DNA of 9,473 nt, taken from assembly GCA_004556985.1 (NCBI GenBank), contig SFFC01000088.1, forward strand, positions 1-9,473, in the 5' to 3' direction. Position numbers and translations under genes: made by a program. Origin of the DNA: Clostridiales bacterium (GTDB lineage Bacteria > Bacillota > Clostridia > Christensenellales > Aristaeellaceae). Positions 1 to 6,347 of the stretch are shown in pieces. The stretch's first letter is position 1; each line of letters begins with the position of its first letter. Under the pieces are notes generated by a model. It searched no databases and was not told where the DNA came from. It saw only the letters and a program-made list of their open reading frames with translations.

Positions 1-1
1 C

Positions 2-319
2 TGCCAGCGCGTCTGTCCGATGCAGCCCCCGATGGAGGAGGCGGCTGGCGGCAGGTTTTCTCTTGATGACTTTGTCACCGCGGATGAAGGCGCGTTTTCA
101 CAGAGCGTGCGTAGGCTCGCGGAGGAGATCGGCCGCAATGCTGCCCGTCCCCAGCGCGTGCGCGCGCAGGCGGCGCTCCTTTCTGGCCATAGAAAGAGAG
201 CGTCAGATCTGCCCGTGCTCCGGGTGTGGGCGGAGTCGCCATTTGACGCTGTGGCGGAGCATGCATCCTGGGCCATCCGCCGGATTGAAGAGGCCAAGGG
301 GCAGGAGGACGAAATTTAG
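2..319 (+). CDS. queG: Epoxyqueuosine reductase QueG, C-terminal part (5' end outside window)
   Basis: This reading frame is open from the first bases of the window and ends at TAG 317-319, so it is the 3' end of a longer gene; the ATG at 20 is internal. It opens with Cys-Gln-Arg-Val-Cys-Pro, the end of a ferredoxin-like 4Fe-4S motif. The rest is a helical segment ending in LPVLRVWAESPFDAVAEHAS followed by WAIRRIEE, which resembles the HEAT-like repeat that closes QueG proteins. QueG is a cytosolic cobalamin and 4Fe-4S enzyme that reduces epoxyqueuosine to queuosine at tRNA position 34. The residues after the CP (Met-Gln) differ from the aromatic-Asn I expect in QueG. The catalytic and cobalamin-binding part is not visible, so another two-cluster ferredoxin protein with a HEAT tail remains possible. 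Confidence 0.72.
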   Translation, partial: CQRVCPMQPPMEEAAGGRFSLDDFVTADEGAFSQSVRRLAEEIGRNAARPQRVRAQAALLSGHRKRASDLPVLRVWAESPFDAVAEHASWAIRRIEEAKGQEDEI

Positions 320-339
320 CCGGCGGTTTCGCCCGGGGC

Positions 340-368
340 TTGACCATCCATGCAAAACAGATTAAAAT
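340..368 (+). promoter_or_regulatory. Sigma-A-type promoter ahead of the radical SAM gene
   Basis: A -35 box TTGACC (340-345) and a -10 box TAAAAT (363-368) are separated by exactly 17 bp. Each differs from consensus by one base. This would start transcription near 375, about 25 bases before the TTG start of the radical SAM gene. The AT-rich patch at 350-380 stands out against GC-rich surroundings. It is the only convincing promoter I see in the window, so it may drive the whole downstream run. Confidence 0.7.
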
Positions 369-385
369 AGAATGGATTGTATAGT

Positions 386-401
386 GGGAGGGAATGCTTT
401 G
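386..401 (+). promoter_or_regulatory. Ribosome-binding site and ancestral TTG start of the radical SAM gene
   Basis: GGGAGGG at 386-392 sits 7 bases (counted from GGAGG) before TTG 399-401, an ideal distance. The ATG at 394-396 is too close to this site and opens a frame that stops after 14 codons. Reading from TTG 399 gives Leu-Lys-Asn-Gln-Ile-Asp-Ala-Leu-Leu-Asp-Arg-Val. If one copy of the 32-bp repeat is removed, this runs straight into Gln-Lys-Pro-Ala-Arg-Tyr of the main frame. TTG 399 is therefore the best candidate for the original start. Confidence 0.72.
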
Positions 402-405
402 CTCA

Positions 406-469
406 AAAATCAGATTGACGCGCTGCTCGACCGGGTGAAAATCAGATTGACGCGCTGCTCGACCGGGTG
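406..469 (+). repeat. Perfect 32-bp direct tandem duplication at the 5' end of the radical SAM gene
   Basis: Bases 406-437 are repeated exactly at 438-469, with no mismatch and no spacer. The unit spans codons about 3-13 of the native gene (Asn-Gln-Ile-Asp-Ala-Leu-Leu-Asp-Arg-Val). A 32-base insertion shifts the frame by two, so translation from TTG 399 now stops at TGA 501-503 after 34 codons. Identical copies point to a very recent duplication or to an assembly error at a contig overlap. Confidence 0.97.
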
Positions 470-2272
470 CAGAAGCCTGCGCGCTACATGGGCGGAGAGA
501 TGAACGCCGTCATCAAGGATCCGTCGAGCGTCGCGATTCGGTATGCCTTTGCGTTTCCGGATGTCTATGAGGTGGGCATGTCCCACCTGGGCTCCCGGAT
601 TCTCTATGATATCATCAATAAGCGGGAGGATGCGCTCTGTGAGCGCGTCTTCATGCCGTGGGTGGACATGGCCGACCTGATGAGGCAGGAGCATGTGCCG
701 CTGTTCTCGCTGGAGAGCCGTTCCCCGGTCGGGGAGTTCGACATGCTGGGCATCACGCTCCAGTATGAGATGAGCTACACCAACATTTTGGAGATTCTCG
801 ACCTGTCCGGCATTCCGCTGCACAGCGAGGACAGAACCTGGGATCATCCCATCGTCATCGCGGGCGGGCCCTGCGCCTTCAACCCGGAGCCGCTGTATCA
901 CTTCATCGACGCCTTTTCCATCGGAGACGGGGAAATCAGTACGCTGGAGACGATCGACGTCGTTAAGCAGTGCAAGCAGGAGGGCGTCTCGCGCGAGGAA
1001 TGCCTGCGCCGTCTGGCCGGGCTGCGCGGCGTCTACGTGCCCAGCCTCTATAAAGCAGAGTATCACGAGGACGGCACGCTCGCCTCGTTTGAGCCGACGC
1101 AGGAAGGGGTGCCGCGCACTGTCGTCAAGAACATGATCGCCGATCTGGATCACGCCGAGTATCCCGAGAGCGTGATCGTCCCCTTTATGGAGATCGTCCA
1201 CGACCGCATCAACATTGAGGTGCTGCGCGGCTGCACGCGCGGCTGCCGCTTCTGCCAGGCGGGCATGATCTATCGCCCCGTCCGCGAGCGCAGTGTCGAA
1301 CATCTGCTGGATCTGGCCAAAAAGCTGGTCGACGAGACGGGTTACGAGGAGATCACGCTCTCCTCGCTCTCCACGGGCGACTATTCCTGCCTGCCGCAGC
1401 TGGCGCATGCGCTGATGGAGCGCTTCGAGGAGAAGCGGGTCGCGCTGTCGCTCCCGTCGCTGCGCCTGGACAGCGAGCTCAAGGAGACGCTCGAGGAGAC
1501 GCAGAAGGTTCGCAAGACGAGCTTGACCTACGCCATGGAGGCGGGCACGCAGCGCCTGCGCGACGTCATCAACAAGGGCATCACGGAGGAGGATCTGATC
1601 AGCTCCGTATCCGACGCCTTCGCGGGCGGGTGGAGCAGCATCAAGCTCTACTTCATGTTCGGTCTGCCCACGGAGACGACGGAGGATCTCGACGGCATCG
1701 CGGATCTGGCCGGCAAGGTCGTCCGGCAATATTTCAGCACGCCGAAAAACCTGCGTGCGCGCGGCCTGCGCGTGAATTGCAGCGCGTCCTGCTTTGTGCC
1801 CAAGCCGTTCACGCCGTTCCAGTGGGAGCCGCAGGATACCATCGCGCAGTTCGAGGAAAAGCAGCGCCATCTCTGCCAGATCATGCACATCAAGGGCGTT
1901 GAGTTCAACTGGCATGAACCTCATGTCTCGTTTCTGGAGGCCGTGTTCGCCCGCGGCGACCGCAAGACGGCTGACGTGCTGGAGGCGGCCTGGCGGCTCG
2001 GCTGCCGGTTTGACGGCTGGTCGGATCAATTCTCGTTTGACAAATGGATGCAGGCGTTTGAGCAGTGCGGCGTGGATCCCGCGTTCTACGCGAACCGCCG
2101 CCGCGAGAAGGGCGAGCTGCTGCCCTGGGCGTTCATCGATGCGGGCGTGACGGAGAGCTACCTCTGGCGCGAGCACGAGCGCGCCATGCAGGCCGTCGTC
2201 ACGCCAGACTGCCGCAAGGGCTGTCAGGGCTGCGGGCTCAAGCGATTTGAAGGAGCGTGTGAAGGCCGATGA
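467..2272 (+). CDS. TIGR03960-type radical SAM protein with B12-binding-like N-terminal domain; 5' end frameshifted
   Basis: The 601-codon frame shown starts at GTG 467, inside the second repeat copy, and has no good ribosome-binding site. In-frame alternatives are ATG 488 and ATG 500; the ancestral start is probably TTG 399, now out of frame. The N-terminal half (FAFPDVYEVGMSHLGSRILY, then GGPCAFNPEP and SIGDGE) is the cobalamin-binding-like domain of the family. The radical SAM signature CTRGCRFC supplies Cys256, Cys260 and Cys263 for a 4Fe-4S cluster. A second CxxxCxxC (Cys582, 586, 589) plus Cys598 lies at the extreme C-terminus. The reaction and substrate of this family are not known to me; pairing with DUF2344 and an RNase E/G gene hints at an RNA-related role. 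It overlaps the next gene by 4 bp (ATGA). Family assignment is firm; whether the protein is made at full strength here is uncertain. Confidence 0.88.
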   Translation: MQKPARYMGGEMNAVIKDPSSVAIRYAFAFPDVYEVGMSHLGSRILYDIINKREDALCERVFMPWVDMADLMRQEHVPLFSLESRSPVGEFDMLGITLQYEMSYTNILEILDLSGIPLHSEDRTWDHPIVIAGGPCAFNPEPLYHFIDAFSIGDGEISTLETIDVVKQCKQEGVSREECLRRLAGLRGVYVPSLYKAEYHEDGTLASFEPTQEGVPRTVVKNMIADLDHAEYPESVIVPFMEIVHDRINIEVLRGCTRGCRFCQAGMIYRPVRERSVEHLLDLAKKLVDETGYEEITLSSLSTGDYSCLPQLAHALMERFEEKRVALSLPSLRLDSELKETLEETQKVRKTSLTYAMEAGTQRLRDVINKGITEEDLISSVSDAFAGGWSSIKLYFMFGLPTETTEDLDGIADLAGKVVRQYFSTPKNLRARGLRVNCSASCFVPKPFTPFQWEPQDTIAQFEEKQRHLCQIMHIKGVEFNWHEPHVSFLEAVFARGDRKTADVLEAAWRLGCRFDGWSDQFSFDKWMQAFEQCGVDPAFYANRRREKGELLPWAFIDAGVTESYLWREHERAMQAVVTPDCRKGCQGCGLKRFEGACEGR

Positions 2273-2949
2273 GAATGCTCGTTGAATTCCGCAAGGACGA
2301 CATCGTCCGCCATCTCGGCCTGCTCGACCTGCAAAGAACCATGCAGCGCGCGCTGCGGCGCAGCGGGCTGCCGATCAAGTATTCGAGTGGCTTCAATCCG
2401 CATATTGTGATGTCCTTCGCCTCCGCGCTCTCTACCGGCATCCCGGGAGACGCGGAGCTGCTCGACGTGTCACTGTCCGGCGAGGTCACGGAGCGGGAAT
2501 GCTTGGAGGCGATGAACCGCGTTTTGCCGCCCTCGCTCCCGGTGACCCGCGTGCGCCTGGTGGAGGACGGCTTTCCGAAGGTCATGGCAGCGCTTCGGCA
2601 GGCGGAATACCGCATCCGCCTGAGCGGAGAGGGGACGGATGCGATCGTTTCCGCGATTCCCGCCTTCCTCGCGGAAACGGAGATCATGGCGATGCGCAAG
2701 AGCAAGCGCGGCGAGGCACTGGTCAACATCCGGCCCATGCTGCATGCGCTCACCGCAGAGCATAGCGGCAGCGAAGAGGCTGTGCTGCAGGCGCGTGTTT
2801 CCTTCGTGGAAACGGCGACGCTTAAGCCCGATCTGCTGCTCTCCTCGCTGGCGGCGTATGCCAACGCGCCGCTGCCACGCGCTGAGATCCGCAGAACTTG
2901 TCTGCTGGGCGAAAAGGACGGCGTCCTGACGCCGCTGATCGATCTGTAA
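2269..2949 (+). CDS. TIGR03936 / DUF2344 radical-SAM-linked protein
   Basis: This is a 226-residue protein of unknown function. The family is found next to, or fused to, the C-terminus of TIGR03960 radical SAM proteins, and here the two are separate genes coupled by an ATGA overlap. The start of the protein (MLVEFRKDDIVRHLGLLDLQ and then RALRRSGLPIKYSSGFNPH) is the typical conserved opening of the family, including the SGFNPH motif. No signal peptide, membrane segment or metal-binding cysteine cluster is visible. AAGGAG at 2250-2255 lies 13 bases upstream of ATG 2269, rather far, so reinitiation after the upstream stop may matter. ATG 2275 is an alternative start. It probably acts with the upstream radical SAM enzyme; that is inference from linkage. 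Confidence 0.88.
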   Translation: MRMLVEFRKDDIVRHLGLLDLQRTMQRALRRSGLPIKYSSGFNPHIVMSFASALSTGIPGDAELLDVSLSGEVTERECLEAMNRVLPPSLPVTRVRLVEDGFPKVMAALRQAEYRIRLSGEGTDAIVSAIPAFLAETEIMAMRKSKRGEALVNIRPMLHALTAEHSGSEEAVLQARVSFVETATLKPDLLLSSLAAYANAPLPRAEIRRTCLLGEKDGVLTPLIDL

Positions 2950-2954
2950 TTCCT

Positions 2955-4403
2955 ATGGAAAGAACTCTGTTGTTTGACTGTCAGCCCGGCTGGACGCGGG
3001 CGGCGGTTGTAGAGGATGGCAGCCTCTGCGAGATCCATCTGGAGCAGGCAAAACGCGAAAACCTGACCGAAAGTCTGTTTTATGGACGCGTGATGCAGAT
3101 CAGACCGTCGGTCTGCGCGGCATTTGTGGATATCGGTCTCCCGCTCAATGCCTTTCTGCCGCTCGACGAGGCAGGTACCCAGCCGCTCCGATGCGGCGAT
3201 ATGCTGATCGTCCAGGGCGCAGCCAGGCAGGCAACCGACACCAAGGGCCTGCGCGTGACCACCCGGATCAACCTCGCCGGGCAGACGCTCGTCCTCGTTC
3301 CCGGCAAGCCGGGCATCCATGTCTCCAAAAAGATCAAAAATGAGGCGGACAGGCAGGCGCTTGCCGAGGCGGCGCAGTCCGTATGTCCGCCGGATTGCGG
3401 GCTGATCGTCCGCACGGCGTCGCAGGATGTGACGGTTGAACGCCTTGAGCAGGAGGCCGAAGCGCTTCATGAGACCTGGCAGAAGATCAAGAGGCGGACG
3501 GCAGGCATGGCAAAGCCAGGCATGCTCTGGGCCTCGCTGCCTCTTGAGGATCGCCTCATCCGGGATTGGACGGGCAGGCCGGTAGACCGGATTCTGACGA
3601 CGAGCCTTGCTCACGCCATGCGGCTCAAGGACCAGCAGGCGCAGGGCCTGCTTGATTTCCAAACCCGCATCGAATGGTTTGAGGAGCGAAAGACGCTGCT
3701 CTTTGATGCCTTTTCGCTTGAGGAAGCGATCGACAAGGCGCTGCGCAGGCGCGTATGGCTGCCCGGCGGCGGTTATCTGGTGATCGACATCTGCGAGGCG
3801 ATGACGGTCATCGACGTCAATTCCGGGAAGATGACGCTGGGCAGGGACATCGAGGAGACGGCGCTGCGCGTCAACCTCGAGGCGGCCCGCGAGGTGGCGC
3901 GCCAGATTCGGCTGAGAAATCTGAGCGGGATGATCGTCGTCGATCTGATCGACATGAAGCCCACTGAAAACAGGGAGGCCGTGGTTCAGGCCTTCCGTCA
4001 GGCGGTTTCCTGCGACAGCATGCCGGTCAAGGTGCTGGGCATCACAAAGCTGGGCCTGCTGGAGATGACGCGAAAGCGCAAGGGCGAATCGCTGCACAGA
4101 CAGCTCTGCGTTTCCTGTACGGCCTGTGCGGGTGCTGGGGAGATGCTCTCTGCCGAAGCGGCGGCATGCAGCGCACTCAGGCAGGTTCGCCGGCTGGCGC
4201 TTTCCGGACAGCGCGGGCCCTTTCTGGTGCGCTGCGCGCCGCAGACGGCCGCCGCCTTGGCGGCATGCGCCAATCCGCTTGAAGCCGACGTGTATGCACT
4301 TGGTGCGGGCGGAAGACGCCCTGACCGATGGGACATCGAGCAGCCGGAAGCGGGTGCGGTGCCTGATGGGGCAAAGCCGCTGCTTCATGCTGAAACAGAA
4401 TGA
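2955..4403 (+). CDS. rng: Ribonuclease E/G family endoribonuclease (RNase G-sized)
   Basis: This 482-residue cytoplasmic protein is close in length to RNase G and lacks the long scaffold tail of Escherichia coli RNase E. Such enzymes cut single-stranded AU-rich RNA in mRNA decay and rRNA or tRNA processing. An S1-like domain lies at about residues 37-125 (FYGRVMQIRPSVCAAFVDIG). The 5'-sensor pair is visible as Arg153-Thr154 in GLIVRTAS. The metal-binding aspartates are Asp287 (VIDVNSGK) and Asp330 (VVDLIDMKP). Zn-link cysteines are Cys388 and Cys391, with Cys385 nearby. All these sit 16 positions below their RNase E counterparts (169/170, 303, 346, 404/407), so the catalytic core is collinear. 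The Pro of the CPxC Zn-link is Thr here. ATG 2955 is chosen because the family begins here; the frame stays open upstream to TTG 2898, but that would overlap the previous gene. There is no clear Shine-Dalgarno, and the upstream TAA lies 5 bases away, which suggests coupling. Confidence 0.93.
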   Translation: MERTLLFDCQPGWTRAAVVEDGSLCEIHLEQAKRENLTESLFYGRVMQIRPSVCAAFVDIGLPLNAFLPLDEAGTQPLRCGDMLIVQGAARQATDTKGLRVTTRINLAGQTLVLVPGKPGIHVSKKIKNEADRQALAEAAQSVCPPDCGLIVRTASQDVTVERLEQEAEALHETWQKIKRRTAGMAKPGMLWASLPLEDRLIRDWTGRPVDRILTTSLAHAMRLKDQQAQGLLDFQTRIEWFEERKTLLFDAFSLEEAIDKALRRRVWLPGGGYLVIDICEAMTVIDVNSGKMTLGRDIEETALRVNLEAAREVARQIRLRNLSGMIVVDLIDMKPTENREAVVQAFRQAVSCDSMPVKVLGITKLGLLEMTRKRKGESLHRQLCVSCTACAGAGEMLSAEAAACSALRQVRRLALSGQRGPFLVRCAPQTAAALAACANPLEADVYALGAGGRRPDRWDIEQPEAGAVPDGAKPLLHAETE

Positions 4404-4421
4404 CATAGAGGAACGAAGTTT

Positions 4422-5840
4422 ATGAAAAGAACCGAAGCGATTGAACTGCCGGCTGAGGAGATTGCGCGCCAGAGGGACTGGATGCGCGAATTCGCCTCTC
4501 TTGGGGACAGGCCGCGCACCTATTGCGTCGTGACCTACGGCTGCCAGATGAACGCGCATGACAGCGAGACGCTCGAGGGCATGCTCTCCGAGATGGGCAT
4601 GACGCCCGCGCCGGGCCGGGAGCAGGCGGATTTTGTCATTTTCAACACCTGCTGTGTGCGCGATAACGCGCAGCGGCGCGCGCTGGGCAACGTCGTCTGG
4701 CTCAAGGAGCTCAAGAAGACGCGGCCGGAGATGATGGTCGCCGTCTGCGGCTGCATGATGCAGCAGCCAGGCATGGGCGAGCAGATCCTCAGGCAGTACC
4801 CGTTTGTGGATGTCGCGTTTGGCACCCACAACCTCTACCGCTTTCCGCAGCTGATGCTTCAGGCGATCAAGACGCGACGGCGCGTCGTCGAGGTGCTGCA
4901 GGATGACGAGGGGAGCATCCCGGAGGAGCTGCCGGTTCGCCGCAGCAGCGCCGATCATGCCTACATCACGATCATGTACGGCTGCAACAACTTCTGCTCC
5001 TACTGCATCGTGCCCTATGTGCGGGGCAGGGAGCGCTCGCGCTCGTCCGCGCGCATTCTCGAAGAGGCCCGCCAGCTCAAGGCAGAGGGCGTCAAGGAGA
5101 TCATGCTGCTGGGACAGAACGTCAACTCCTACGGCCTGGACGTCGAGGGCGAGCGCAGCTTCGCGCAGCTCCTCGCGGCGCTTGACAACGTCGGCATCGA
5201 GCGCATCCGCTTCATGACCTCTCATCCCAAGGATCTCTCGGACGAGCTCATCGAGGTCATGGCCAAGGGGAAGCATATCTGCCATGCGCTGCACCTGCCT
5301 GTTCAGCACGGCAGCAACCGCATTCTCCAATCGATGAACCGCCGCTATACGCGGGAAGCGTATCTGGAGCGTGTCAGCGCTCTGCGCGCAAAGGTGCCCG
5401 ATATCAGCCTGACCACCGACCTGATCGTCGGCTATCCCGGCGAGACGGAGGAGGATTTCGAGCAGACATGTTCGCTCGTGGAGCGCGTCGGCTATGACAG
5501 CGCGTTCACGTTCATCTATTCGCCGCGCGTGGGTACGCGCGCAGCGGACATGCCCGACCAGATCCCCGAGGAGGTCTCCTCCCGGCGCATTCAGGAGCTG
5601 ATCGCGCTGCAGAAGGAGATCACGCGCAGGCGCTATGCCGGCTACATTGGCCAGATTCACAGTGTCCTCGTCGACGAGGCCTCCAAGCGGGATGAGCACC
5701 AGATGGCCGGTAAGAATGAATACAACATCACCGTCAATTTTCCCGGAACGAGGGATCTGATTGGCCGGATCGTCCGCGTGCGGATCACCTCCAGCGGCGA
5801 AAGCACGCTGCGCGGCGAGCTGATTGAAGCGGATGACTGA
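4422..5840 (+). CDS. miaB: tRNA-2-methylthio-N6-dimethylallyladenosine synthase MiaB
   Basis: MiaB is a radical SAM methylthiotransferase that adds a methylthio group to i6A37 of tRNAs reading UNN codons. At 472 residues it has the usual length and three domains. The N-terminal MTTase domain carries the auxiliary cluster cysteines Cys41 (TYGCQMN), Cys77 (NTC) and Cys111 (CGCM). The radical SAM domain has CNNFCSYC (Cys188, 192, 195) followed by VPYVRGRERSR, and a TRAM RNA-binding domain fills roughly residues 405-470. TYGCQMN and VRGRERSR point to MiaB rather than MtaB or RimO. GAGGAA sits at a suitable distance before ATG 4422, 18 bases after the RNase stop. MiaA, which makes its substrate, is not in the window; in relatives it often follows mutL. 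Confidence 0.95.
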   Translation: MKRTEAIELPAEEIARQRDWMREFASLGDRPRTYCVVTYGCQMNAHDSETLEGMLSEMGMTPAPGREQADFVIFNTCCVRDNAQRRALGNVVWLKELKKTRPEMMVAVCGCMMQQPGMGEQILRQYPFVDVAFGTHNLYRFPQLMLQAIKTRRRVVEVLQDDEGSIPEELPVRRSSADHAYITIMYGCNNFCSYCIVPYVRGRERSRSSARILEEARQLKAEGVKEIMLLGQNVNSYGLDVEGERSFAQLLAALDNVGIERIRFMTSHPKDLSDELIEVMAKGKHICHALHLPVQHGSNRILQSMNRRYTREAYLERVSALRAKVPDISLTTDLIVGYPGETEEDFEQTCSLVERVGYDSAFTFIYSPRVGTRAADMPDQIPEEVSSRRIQELIALQKEITRRRYAGYIGQIHSVLVDEASKRDEHQMAGKNEYNITVNFPGTRDLIGRIVRVRITSSGESTLRGELIEADD

Positions 5841-5891
5841 CGGGAAAACGGACAACCCTACAAATCGTTTGACAAAACAGGAGGTTTTTTC

Positions 5892-6287
5892 ATGAGCCAG
5901 GTTACCGATTGCGCCCGCGCGCTGGGCGAAGCGATTGTCGCTTCTGACGAATACAAGAACATGCAGATCACTGAAAAGGCGGCCATGACCGACCCGGCGG
6001 TCGCCGAGGCGATGGGTCGCTACCTCGAGCTGAAGGAGGCGCTCAATGAGGTGATGCGCCAGGAGGAGCCGGATCCGGAGCTCATCGCGCGCTATGGCAG
6101 CGAGATGGACGAGGTGCAGCGGGCGATGAACGCCATGCCTGCCGTCGACGCGATGACCGCGTCCCGGCAGAAATTCTCTGAGCTGATGAATTCCGTCAAC
6201 CAGATTCTCGAATTCATCGTCACCGGCGAGGTCGCTCAGGGCGGCGGCTGCTCCGGCAACTGCGCGTCCTGCGGCGGCTGCCACTGA
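5892..6287 (+). CDS. YlbF/YmcA-family (RicA/RicF-like) protein with Cys-rich C-terminal tail
   Basis: This 131-residue, all-helical protein matches the YlbF/YmcA family: a short N-terminal helix (ARALGEAIVASDEYKNMQ), DPAVAEAM, a long charged helix, and FSELMNSVNQILEFIVTGE near the end. In Bacillus subtilis the relatives RicA (YmcA) and RicF (YlbF) form a complex with RicT that binds 4Fe-4S clusters and promotes RNase Y-dependent mRNA processing. The tail GGGCSGNCASCGGCH has Cys120, 124, 127 and 130 plus His131, a likely metal or Fe-S site. AGGAGG at 5879-5884 sits 7 bases before ATG 5892. Its place between miaB and mutS matches ymcA in Bacillus, which favours a RicA-like role, but sequence alone cannot separate RicA from RicF. 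No ricT lies in the window. Confidence 0.85.
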   Translation: MSQVTDCARALGEAIVASDEYKNMQITEKAAMTDPAVAEAMGRYLELKEALNEVMRQEEPDPELIARYGSEMDEVQRAMNAMPAVDAMTASRQKFSELMNSVNQILEFIVTGEVAQGGGCSGNCASCGGCH

Positions 6288-6347
6288 GCAATCCGGCTGC
6301 CGACCGGGGTAGAGCTCCATCATTTACGGCTGTACGGAGGCTGAAAC

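Noticed and set aside
20..319. A complete 99-residue small protein starting at ATG 20
   Set aside because: The same frame is open to the window edge and reads Cys-Gln-Arg-Val-Cys-Pro just upstream, so this is the tail of a larger Fe-S protein.
319..339. Inverted GC-rich sequence just after the queG stop, a possible terminator
   Set aside because: The stem is bulged and short and no T-run follows; the next bases are the promoter -35 box.
394..438. ATG 394 as the start of the radical SAM gene or of a leader peptide
   Set aside because: It lies only about 2 bases from the ribosome-binding site and its frame ends after 14 codons (TGA 436-438). TTG 399 fits the spacing and the family N-terminus far better.
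5869..5874. Perfect -35-like TTGACA ahead of the YlbF-family gene
   Set aside because: A -10 box at 17 bp would fall on the start codon itself and no TATAAT-like sequence is present, so it is probably chance in the short AT-rich gap.
2238..6323. A 1361-codon open frame on the minus strand, and similar ones at 6471-9191 and 410-2176
   Set aside because: They run antisense to strongly supported genes and are mostly codon-aligned with them (rng, miaB, the ylbF-like gene, mutS and mutL share one frame). They stay open because the sense genes almost never use TTA, CTA or TCA. The translations show no family motif.
6284..6338. Nested GAGC/GCTC and CCGG/CCGG inverted repeats between the ylbF-like gene and mutS
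   Set aside because: Stems are only 4 bp with large bulges and no T-run; this is expected by chance in GC-rich DNA.
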